In this document: in pieces, positions 24,701 to 33,885 of the stretch
Layout of the letters: each line of letters starts with the position of its first letter
Numbering within the stretch: the stretch's first letter is position 1
Origin: Morella rubra
Lineage: Eukaryota > Streptophyta > Magnoliopsida > Fagales > Myricaceae
Direction of reading: 5' to 3'
NCBI GenBank assembly: GCA_003952965.2
Contig: CM025854.1
Location: 15,912,247 to 15,976,246 of the forward strand
DNA length: 64,000 nt
Position numbers and translations under genes: made by a program
Notes under the pieces: model-generated
Databases searched by the model: none
What the model saw: the letters and a program-made list of their open reading frames with translations, nothing else
Told to the model about the DNA's origin: nothing

Positions 24701-25087
24701 CAGAGCAGATTTTCAAATTTTTTGTCAGAAAGCGTAAATAATTCTCGCATGTGACAAACAACTTCATCTTTTGTCCACTAGGTACAAGCATTTCGGGCAA
24801 TTCGCTCCTCTAGGAGGGGAGCAGGCAGCTGCAGAGCTACCTGGAGACTGGGTTTCAGCGGGTCACAGCACTCAGTGGCTCTGGTATTCTGTATATGCAA
24901 GGTACTTTCTCTTCTACTTCTGGTGCTTTATATGTGCACAAATTAGTATTGCCTGCATCATCAGCGTGTCTAATTTGGTATATTCCTTCTCACATACAGC
25001 AAGCAAGTGAGCTGGCGTACAAGGGTGCTAGTTGTATCTGATTGGACAAGAAGATTCATTTTTGGTAGAGATTCAAGCCGAATCTGA
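18741..25087 (+). CDS. NDB1: External type II NAD(P)H dehydrogenase, NDB1-like (10 exons)
   Basis: Exons: 18741-18829, 19755-20031, 20714-20920, 21099-21349, 22108-22327, 22623-22727, 23016-23279, 23387-23508, 24782-24901, 25000-25087. Together they make 1743 nt, a 580-residue protein with every junction in frame. It should oxidise cytosolic NAD(P)H at the outer face of the inner mitochondrial membrane and pass electrons to ubiquinone, bypassing complex I. Visible features: an N-terminal targeting region of about 35 residues; FAD-binding GTGWAG at 65-70; second Rossmann motif GGGPTG at 230-235; an EF-hand loop [12 protein letters not shown] at 394-405 splitting the second half; and C-terminal SRI. 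The second Rossmann strand ends VIQSGDH with Gln267 where NADH-specific members have Glu. Gln there is the known NDB1 feature associated with NADPH use and Ca2+ dependence. The start is supported by homology of [12 protein letters not shown] to NDB N-termini. Intron 2 carries nested MITEs and intron 4 a SINE-like sequence. Confidence 0.95.
20170..20616. mobile_element. MITE with about 65-bp terminal inverted repeats in NDB1 intron 2
   Basis: The left arm starts ggggaaacttcatag at 20170 and continues through actatggtgtcagtgtcattt. The right arm reads the same inwards in inverted orientation and ends aagttttccc at 20616. It is non-coding and palindromic, and its long inverted ends suggest a Mutator-like MITE. 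A second, smaller element sits inside it. T-rich flanks prevent a firm call of the target duplication. Confidence 0.75.
20362..20552. mobile_element. Nested PIF/Harbinger-like MITE, 191 bp
   Basis: The ends are GGGTGTTTTTG and, inverted, GGGTGCATTTG, followed on both sides by aaaatttt text. It is flanked by TTA at 20359-20361 and 20553-20555, the 3-bp target duplication of Tourist/PIF-type elements. It interrupts the palindrome at 20170-20616, so it is younger than it. Confidence 0.7.
21570..21795 (+). mobile_element. tRNA-derived SINE-like sequence in NDB1 intron 4
   Basis: Starts with tagctagctcagctggtta, a pol III A-box-like sequence, then a weak B-box region. It continues into cccatttacaatgggcctg, ctgtggacccctc and cctgtgctctctt, which recall the body of plant SINEs such as Au. 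It is intronic and not part of the coding sequence, although an open frame crosses it. Ends and target duplication are not resolved. Confidence 0.4.
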
Positions 25088-25772
25088 GGCAACATTTTGG
25101 TGGCCTCATAAATTAGCCCTCCACGTCTTTTTCATGATGTAATATTGTCTGGACATATATACCAGCAATCCCTCCCTGGAGGCTGGAACCCTCATAAGTT
25201 ACTCATGATGTTCATATCAAAGTTGTGAACAATGCATGCTAAGCAATTAGCAACCTCTCTGATTCAAGGAAAGTAAATTCTTTTTAGGCCACTGAAAGCG
25301 GAGCGTCCCACGGCCACTGGAGAGACTTAATTGTGAACATTTGATCCGACGGCTCAGCAGTAATCTAAGGTGAATATTCAGTTATTCACTGAAAAATAAA
25401 AGGAGTATTCCATCCTTGATTTTCGGCTATCGAAAATCAGTTTAATTACTCAATCGGACGGCTTGAAAGCAACCAGTGGGGTGCGTGGCTACGTAGTTAT
25501 AACACCCTTTGTAAGAAAGTTAAGGCATCTGCCCGAGTTTCTCCTTAATGCGACAAAAAACCCTAATAAATTGTTTTGATCGTGTGACCGTTACTCCCCA
25601 GGCCCCGCCTCCAAATATAAGGCGGATTCCACTCTTCCGCACATGACCTAGGAGAGTAAACAAACAAACAAACAACTGTTATTCTTCCATTGCTGCAACC
25701 TTTCTCTCTCCAAGACAAGAAAGAGAAGGAGAAGGAAAAAAAAAAAGTGGAGAAGAATACCAACGTCTCACA

Positions 25773-28700
25773 ATGAGCGGATACTCTTTCTTCCAGAGAG
25801 CCTCTAGGGCTGTTCACAATCACCCTACCCTCTCCAAGCTTCTTATTGTCATCGCTGTCAGGTTTAGGATTCATCCTATTACCTCGTTGTTTCTATAGTT
25901 TTTATTTTTAAAGTTTATAGTGCTGTGATCTTTTGTTTTCGGTTATTCATCTTTGATGGCTTTTTTTGTCTTTAAGTTTGTTCTATTCTGGTCGATTTTA
26001 TCCAGTTAATCATGAAAGTGTCAGGCTTGATGAAGAATACATGCACAAACAACATGGTTTCAGTACCACGTACGTGGATTCTTAATTTTATAGCATTTTA
26101 ATGGGTTTCTTTGTCAAATTTTTTTTTTTTTTTTTTTCTGATATACAAAGTGCGAATCCTTGGTTTTTTTTCAGTTGGAGGGGATAAACTTATTTGTGTT
26201 TTGTTTGTCTGCAGTTGATAATATTTCTATAGTCATCGGTTTTTCATATTATTCGATCGGAAGAGACGAATGATACTTGTTATATACACATTGTTCAACA
26301 CCTGCAAATCATTAGCAGACCCTGTTCCCAAGTTGCGGCTTTGCCCATGCATATATATTGGCATTGAAAACAAAAGGACAGAATATATATTCTGAAGTTT
26401 TACGTGTCAATTTGGTCTAGGGACTGTGATCCTAAAGAAACACGTAAAAGAAAAAAAAGAAAGACGGCGCTTGGTCTTAAGACCCGATCGCTTAATTCGT
26501 GGCCTAAATTCCTAATTTCAATTTGACTTGTGTCAACCCCTCATTCTTCTGTGTCATTATAAAAATGTAAATTTCTCAGCTATTCTGGTTAAATTGTTCG
26601 GTTTCTTGTTATTTAACAACTGAATTCTTGATACGTACGGTTGAATTGGAGCTTCTTTTTGTTGCAGTGGTGGAGGTCTAGTTGCATTTTCTGATGCCAG
26701 ACCATTTAAGTCCATCTATAGCGATCCAGTTCAAGGTGAATGCAAGAGGAAGAAGGTGGTCGTACTTGGAACTGGTTGGGCAGGCACCAGTTTTTTGAAA
26801 AATTTGAAAAACCCTTCCTATGATGTTCATGTGGTCTCGCCTCGTAACTATTTTGCGTTCACTCCTCTGTTGCCTAGTGTTACGTGTGGGACAGTGGAAG
26901 CACGCAGCATTGTCGAACCCATTCGTTGTATTACTAGGAAGGTAATCTTAAAGACGAATGAGATATGAATGTCTTAGCCATCTACGTCCCTTTCCTTTAC
27001 GTGATCTAATTAATCGCAAATTTTCCTGTCCCCTTAGCATGCATGCTTGGTATTTTTATGTTTTTAAATCAGACTCTGTGTTGCTTAGGCAAGTCTAAGT
27101 AGAGAAACTTCATTGGGTATTTTGAGAATGTGATGCCTTGTATGTGGGGAACTTAGATTTGTTTTTTAAATTCAAGGAACAGAACCACACCCCTCGTTTA
27201 ATGAAAGAGAATCAGTTGAATGTTTTTAACGAAGGAGAGCTAAGTGACGAGTTTCTGTTCATTAAATTTAGAAAAACCAATCTAAATCATCCCTTATAAT
27301 ATCTTTGGACTAAATCTTTTTCCTGTATGTGGGAAGAACGCCATGAAGGAGCAAGTCATTTTCCCATCTTTCTGCATTATCATTACTGTGAATAGAAAGG
27401 GTATGCATGCGTATTAAGATAAAGATTGTTCTTTACTGCTTAAAGTTTTTTTTTTTTTTTTTTATAAATCTTTACTGCTTAAAGTTGCGCGCCTATGATT
27501 GTATAAATTACTAGAGAACGGATTTTGTGCAAAACTATGAAAAGGAATTACTGTGATTTAAAGAAACAAATTCAACGTTCAAAGGCTTGAGACAAAATGA
27601 CGTGATCCAATCTTAACTTGACTCATTAAATGACGTGGCCGGCTTTAGAACATTGGATTTGTTTATTTAAATCACAGCCATCACTTTGTATGACTTTGCA
27701 TAGTTTGTCTTTATACAGAATCCTTTATGAAATTATGAAGCAGACGAACACTTTTTTGGTAGTCATTTTTCAGGCTAACTGAAGTTATGTGGTTGACATC
27801 ATTCTTCTATGTAACAATGGCAGAAAAGCTATGATGTCCACTTCAAAGAAGCTAAATGTTACAAGATTGATCCAGCTAATAAGAAAGTTTATTGTAAATC
27901 AAGTCAAGACACAGAGTTGGGTGAGAAAGAAGAATTTGCTCTAGACTATGACTACCTGGTGATAGCCATGGGAGCCCGTGCAAATACATTCAATACCCCC
28001 GGGGTCCTGGAGTACGCCCACTTCTTGAAGGTATTTTAAATTGGAGAACATTAGAGTCTACTAGCAGCATCACATGGTTTTTGAGCTGATGCCATAGATG
28101 TTCAGGATTTTCAAGTCTTCTATTTAGCAGTTTATCTAAAGCTGCTGTTAGAACGAAACAAAATCTTATTCTTGATGTAGGAAGTAGAAGATGCTCAGAG
28201 AATCCGGCAGTCAGTGATTGATAGTTTTGAAAGGGCAAGCCTTCCTAGTCTAAGTGAAGAAGAGAAGAAGAGGATTCTTCATTTCGTAGTTGTTGGTGGT
28301 GGTCCTGCAGGTGTGGAGTTTGCTGCAGAGCTTCATGATTTCGTCCACGAGGATTTGGGCAACCTTTACCCTCAGATAAAAGACTACGTGAAAATTACAC
28401 TCATCGAAGCAGCAGATCATATTCTGAACATGTAAGCCACACTGCATTTATCAGGATAACAATCTAGACATCTATAATTGTTTATCGACCTTGAATTTTT
28501 CCTTTTATTTGTGTTATCACGTTTTCAGTTCTGCTGATGTTACAGGTTTGACAAGAGAATTACTGCTTTTGCTGAAGAAAAGTTCCAAAGAGATGGCATT
28601 CATGTGAAGACAGGATCAATGGTTGTAAAAGTATCTGATAAGGAAATCTCTACCAAAGAAAGAGCAACAGGTGAAGTAGAAAATATACCTTACGGAATGG

Positions 28701-30128
28701 TTGTCTGGGCCACTGGTATTGGCACACGCCCTGAAATCATCGATTTCATGAAGCAGATTGGTCAGGTTTGTTGCTTTTAATCTCTACTCTGGTTCCATCA
28801 ATATCTGGTGTTAACTGCGGGATCTTTTACTCGGATGTTTTGTATTTCTGTTCCTTTGAGCACAGACTAACAGGCGTGCTTTAGCTACTGATGAATGGCT
28901 AAGGGTGGAAGGAAGTGATAGCATATACGCCCTAGGTGATTGTGCAACCATAAACCAACGCAGTGTCATGGTATGGTGTCGACAGTCGGACTTGTTTGAA
29001 TATTTTTGAATAAAAAGAACTTGAAATTCATTATAATAACCAAATATTTGATCTGTAAAATATTCTAAGAATGAATGCAGTGATTGATTTTGTAACAGGG
29101 AATTCAACCGATGCCAATCTGTTTACATAGCTTTTCATTTGTCTTGATTTGATGGTGTTGGTTTATATTCTGCGTTCTCAAATCTCTCATTTTGTTTCCA
29201 ATTTGTTGTCAGGAAGATATTGCCATCATATTCAGTAAGGCAGACAACAATAAATCTGGAACTCTAACTCTAAAAGACTTTCAAGAAGTTGTCGACGACA
29301 TCCTGGAGAGGTACCCTCAAGTTAAGCTCCATTTGAAGAGGAAGAAAATGAGGAACTTCGCTGCCTTACTGATAGATTCTCAAGAGAATGCTCACAACCA
29401 GACCATAGAAATTGAAAACTTCAAGTCAGCTCTTTCTGAAGTAGATTCTCAGATGAAAAATCTTCCTGCAACTGCTCAGGTACCTGTTAATTTCTTTGGC
29501 ATAACCCATTTGAACTCGAACAAATACGATTTACCTTTTTTGTCTACTTGGTATATTCTAGGTGGCTGCTCAACAGGGAGACTATCTTGCTGACTGTTTC
29601 AACCGCATGGAGGAGTGTGAAAAGTACCCAGAAGGTCCTCTCAGGTTTAGGGGATCTGGAAGGCATCGGTTTCATCCCTTTAGGTACGAAGATTTGACTT
29701 CCCCCTGCCATTTCCTTTTTTTGGTTTTCTTCTGCAATATTACATCCTCATAAACAACATTATCGACTATACTATGGAGTAGACAATAGATTTTTCTTGT
29801 AATGGGTCTAAACCTTTTGGATGGTTTTGATTTTAGGTATAAGCACTTTGGGCAATTTGCCCCACTAGGAGGGGAGCAAACTGCAGCTCAACTTCCCGGA
29901 GATTGGGTCTCGATTGGTCATAGCACACAGTGGCTCTGGTACTCGGTATATGCCAGGTAATTTGATGGACTTGGATTTGCTTTCATGACATCAGTTGTTG
30001 CCATGTTTTCACTGTCTGATGGTTCTCTCTTAACTTACAGCAAGCTAGTCAGTTGGCGTACCAGGATGTTGGTGGTATCTGACTGGGGAAGGCGATTCAT
30101 ATTTGGAAGGGACTCGAGCCGAATCTGA
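25773..30128 (+). CDS. External type II NADH dehydrogenase, NDB2/3/4 group (10 exons)
   Basis: Exons: 25773-25861, 26668-26941, 27824-28030, 28181-28431, 28546-28765, 28866-28970, 29213-29479, 29562-29683, 29837-29956, 30041-30128. The total is 1743 nt, 580 residues. Seven... of the exon lengths (89, 207, 251, 220, 105, 122, 120, 88) equal those of the upstream NDB1-like gene; only exons 2 and 7 differ, by 3 nt each. It starts 685 bases after the NDB1 stop, in the same direction. Features: N-terminal MSGYSFFQRASR like NDB2-4; GTGWAG at 64-69; GGGPAG at 229-234 with Glu266 (LIEAADH), the acidic residue expected of NADH-preferring enzymes; a degenerate EF-hand loop DNNKSGTLTLKD at 393-404; and C-terminal SRI. 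The final exon (ASKLVSWRTRMLVVSDW) and the Asp at loop position 12 resemble NDB4 more than NDB2, but assignment within the group needs a tree. Role: rotenone-insensitive NADH oxidation at the mitochondrial inner membrane. Confidence 0.93.
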
Positions 30129-30654
30129 GACTAGAAAGCCACAATAGAAGTTTTCTTCAACATTATATTTTCCTAAAATAGAGGCCTCGGGAATGCAGAT
30201 TTTGTTCTGTTTTCTTTGGGTTCTAATTTTGGTTTTGAATTTCACCTGTGGACTTACTTGTTCAGCGGCATTTCAACTCGAATTTGGTCTGGTTTTGCAT
30301 CCTATTCAACAAATTTTTTACACACATTTTGCTTGTAAGTTGCCACGCATTAAGTGTTTATTTGTTCAGGATTATCAAAGGGGAGCTGGCTTGCCCTAGC
30401 AATTTAACCAGTAAGAGTGGCCGTTCTTCTTCCTGCGTCGTTATCAACCACTTAGTCCACACAACCAAAGGTAAATTGTCTATGGGAAAGATGAAAGAAT
30501 GGCACGTGCGAGATGGTGGTCAACCAAAGGTGGCTGATCTTAGGTTTCAACATCAGAGAAATCCAAGATGAAGTGGAGAAATATAGAAGTTGTTTAAGAG
30601 GTGAAGAAATGACTATCGTTTCTCAAAGACGCAAGTCACTTCTTGGACCCTTTC
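30129..30654. other. 3' flank of the second NDB gene
   Basis: The first 100-200 bases are probably its 3' UTR. No further gene is supported. The end carries the left copy of a target duplication for the retroposon that follows. Confidence 0.5.
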
Positions 30655-32764
30655 TTTTTTTTTTCATTAAACGTAGGCAACATGAAACAGTACAAAAGAT
30701 ACAAAGGATGCAAAACCATTAAAAAAGATAAACAACACACAAATCACGGGACCAACTGTAATCAAGAGAAAGCATAGGATAAGGCCATCATAAAAGACAC
30801 TGGACTCAAACCAAGAGGAACATTGGGCAGTAAGCCCTAATACAATAATATTGAGCTCAACCTCCATAATCACCCAAAGGCCTTCAATCGAATACGTACT
30901 GGCAACAGGCAAAACTTTTCCGACGTTGACCGGAAAGATGGTGCATTCAAGGTAGGCTTGGCAACCAGCCAGATAATGGTGCACTCAAGGTAGACTTGCA
31001 CACTAGAGAGCTTCCAAAGGCATGAGCATTGTGAATGAGATGGACCCAGCAAAAAAGGGCAAAGTGCCGACGATCAAACGGTGAAACCCATCAGGGATGC
31101 AACCATAGGCGAACCTCGACAAAAGGTGGTGATGGAGCACACAAAACACACATTTGAGTCGAGCGCATGAGATTCACTCACGCCCTAAAGGGCGCGTGTT
31201 TAAAAGGATCCCCAATGATGACATGGGCCGTGACAACCATGCGTGGGAGGATAGGTGCTGAAATGAGGTGCCAGTGGCACCCATGGGCACCCTTCACACG
31301 CCTACAGCGCACGCGGCGAGAGCACCACAGCCAAGCCATGGCATCAACGCGCAAGCTTGGCGCCCTAGTGCCCCTCACAAGGTATGGTGCTCCAGCAACG
31401 CCCATGCCTGGCATGCCAACCAATCAGCCACAGACATGCCATGACAAGCTCATGGCCAACACATGGCCTTGCCACGACATGATGCTGCAGCAAGTCCTTG
31501 GCCACCAGCCAAGCCAAGCAGTAGCAGCAGCCCAACAGACAAAGGAGTGTCATGACACAGGATGACCACCAGTAGCAGCCACCACCAGTGGCGAAGAACC
31601 ACCACCCCTACCAGTGCTAGGTGGGGAATGGAAGAGGAAAGTCCAGGGAGTCAAAGGAGCACCACCACCCATAGAGGTGCAAGCGGCAGCAGTGTCGTCG
31701 TGGATGATGGTGGACGACGGCAAAATCCAGACATTCATAGAGGTATCTTAGGGATTATTTTTCTTTCTTGTTGAGATTGAATAAATCATATCTTCTAGAT
31801 TTAGGAATCTTTTTCTAAACTCTAGAAGATTCATTTCCTTTGAGTTTATGTTGAATTAGGCATGTAATATCAAATCTCCTTGATTGAAGGGATTAATTCC
31901 TAAATATTAGTGATTTGATTTATATTTGATTTGAGTCAATTAGGGTCTGTAAGCACCTAAGGATGTCTATATAAACACCCTTAAGTGCATTAGTGTTAAT
32001 CATTGAGAATAATAGAGTCTTGGAGAGCCTGAGTGCTTTTGGAGAGTGTTTTGGCGAAACATAGACACGTATATATAAGTCGTTGTCAAGGCTAATAACA
32101 TTATCATTGGGATTCACTCTAGGCTAATAACCTAGTTTGGGTACTCGTTTTTGGGCTAATTAACCCTTGATCGAGATTGTTCTTGTGTTCTTGTAGTTCT
32201 ATGGCTAATTAACCTTTAACTACATTCTTCGTTCCTATCAATAATATCTTGAATGTTCTTCATTTCTTGTGTTAGATTCTATATTTCAACTCGTGTGTTG
32301 CCAAGAACGGTTTAAGAGGATCGATTGGAGTGATTGTGTTCAAATCACTTGGTGAGAGTTGGTGTTGTTAAGGTGGCCTAACCGGGATCCCTAACAATGT
32401 CACTCCACACACCGACGTCAAACCACCAGACAGTGGGGAAGATGAAGATCGAAAACAAGGGAGGACTACACTCCTGTGTGTCAACGATAGCTACACAAAA
32501 ATGGGCAAAATTTTGTGTGCCTCCACTATAGAGAAAAACCAAAAAACCAGAAAAACCCAAAAGACCACAAAGCACAGTGCATATCTAGTATGAACACCAC
32601 CTGGCCAGCCGGAATCCTGCCAGATGAGGGTGGGCGGAGGAGGGAGGCTGAGCTCCCCTAGCGCCCAAAAAGTGAAGGGGAAGGGGTTCTTTTCAGGCGC
32701 TGGATGAGGCGTGTCTAGAGACCCTCTCTCTCTAGACGGGTAATATTTTTTTTTACTAACAAAT
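30655..32764 (-). mobile_element. Poly(A)-tailed retroposon (LINE-like), minus strand
   Basis: Reading on the minus strand, the element ends with ttgcctacgtttaatg followed by a run of A (the T-run at 30655-30664). It is flanked by similar 24-base texts: gcaagtcacttcttgg.. at 30631 and gtaagtcatttctcgg.. at 32765, with only four or five differences. That is the size expected of a LINE target-site duplication that has aged. The interior is GC-richer and C/CA-rich near 31170-31720 but shows no reverse transcriptase motifs, so the LINE is either 5'- and internally deleted or a different class of poly(A) retroposon. An LTR-like segment lies within it. Confidence 0.5.
31769..32394 (+). mobile_element. 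Possible solo LTR nested in the retroposon
   Basis: An AT-rich block starting TGTTGAGATTG and ending GATCCCTAACA, clearly different in composition from its GC-rich surroundings. It contains a promoter-like gtctatataaacaccc at about 31968 and a tail-like gagaataatagagtc at about 32003. This structure (TG...CA, TATA box, then a U5-like T-rich part) suggests an LTR. No matching 5-bp target duplication was found, so the exact ends are uncertain. Confidence 0.35.
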
Positions 32765-32788
32765 GTAAGTCATTTCTCGGACTTTCTT

Positions 32789-33885
32789 CCCCCAGCCTCT
32801 TCCTTGGCAAATACGTCATTCACATTCTTCCCAAATCCTGGCCAACCACTCCAGGCTCAACGGCTGCCACCCCTTCCCCTCTTCCGCGAATCTACCAGGG
32901 GAATGCCCTCATCCTTTTGGAATCTCTTGTTACCACCCACTTCCCTTCGATGAACCCCAGCCAGAACCAACCTGAATCTGGATTAGCCTCCCACTCCCTC
33001 CAGAAAAGCTAATGCCACCCCTTTAGCCTCTGTAAATCCAACGCTACAACCCCTCTCCTCCTTCCATGAACCCAACCATACACGTACATACTCAGCTCTG
33101 GATTGCAATGCCCCTCCCCTAGTAAATCCGCCTGTGCAGCCTCCCGCTCATGAACCTAAGATATCAAATCATACGTGTTTTAATTGTTTATCATATCTGG
33201 CTTTAGAATCATCTTGGATTGTCACTCAAACCTCGGAAAATCAGTAAATTTACTAAAAGATATCTTCAACTACAACTATTTTCCCATTTTCCTCACTGTA
33301 TGTCCAAATAATTGCAGCCTTTTATTGGTATATCTTGATCCTTTATAAACATCTTACAGTTTCATATTCACCTGTCTAGTTTTAACATATAGAAAGGGAA
33401 AGTCATTTACGTGAAAGCCTACAACTTTACCTGCTGCAACTTCTTTGTTTTCCTGTACAAGTTGAACAATGGAATCCATTCTATGACAATATCAAACACC
33501 AACGCCGAGACACTAGTTGCAAATTTTGCTGCTAATTAATCACATTTAATGGATGAGCATCTTCTAAATCTTGAAAATAATATTATCCACAAAGTTCATC
33601 TGATGAGAAATCCACGTAGGGGGAATTGACTTTGTAAAAAGCCTTCAATCCAGGATTTGCTCTGCCCTTAATCTTGAATCAGTGCTGGCAACTGATCCTC
33701 CCCAGATGCTATTAACTGTTGATTACGAAATTGGAATCGAAGTTTGAACTAGCGAAAATCATTATGCAAAGAACGTTGGAAATAGGGAGTAGAATTGCGT
33801 ACCAGTACCAACGCTAACAACTAAGACTTCCAGAATATATTCCAGCTTGAATAAACCTATGGAAACAGAGGAGTCATCTTAGTGC
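32789..33885. other. Intergenic DNA between retroposon and PPR gene
   Basis: The part 32790-33150 is unusually C-rich, with repeated ccacccctt and ccagcc phrases but no long open frame. The rest is AT-rich. No gene is supported. Confidence 0.4.

Noticed and set aside
31167-31774. GC-rich open frames of 132 and 70 codons (and antisense frames)
   Set aside because: Low-complexity His/Pro/Thr-rich translation on several frames at once, inside a poly(A) retroposon; composition artefact.
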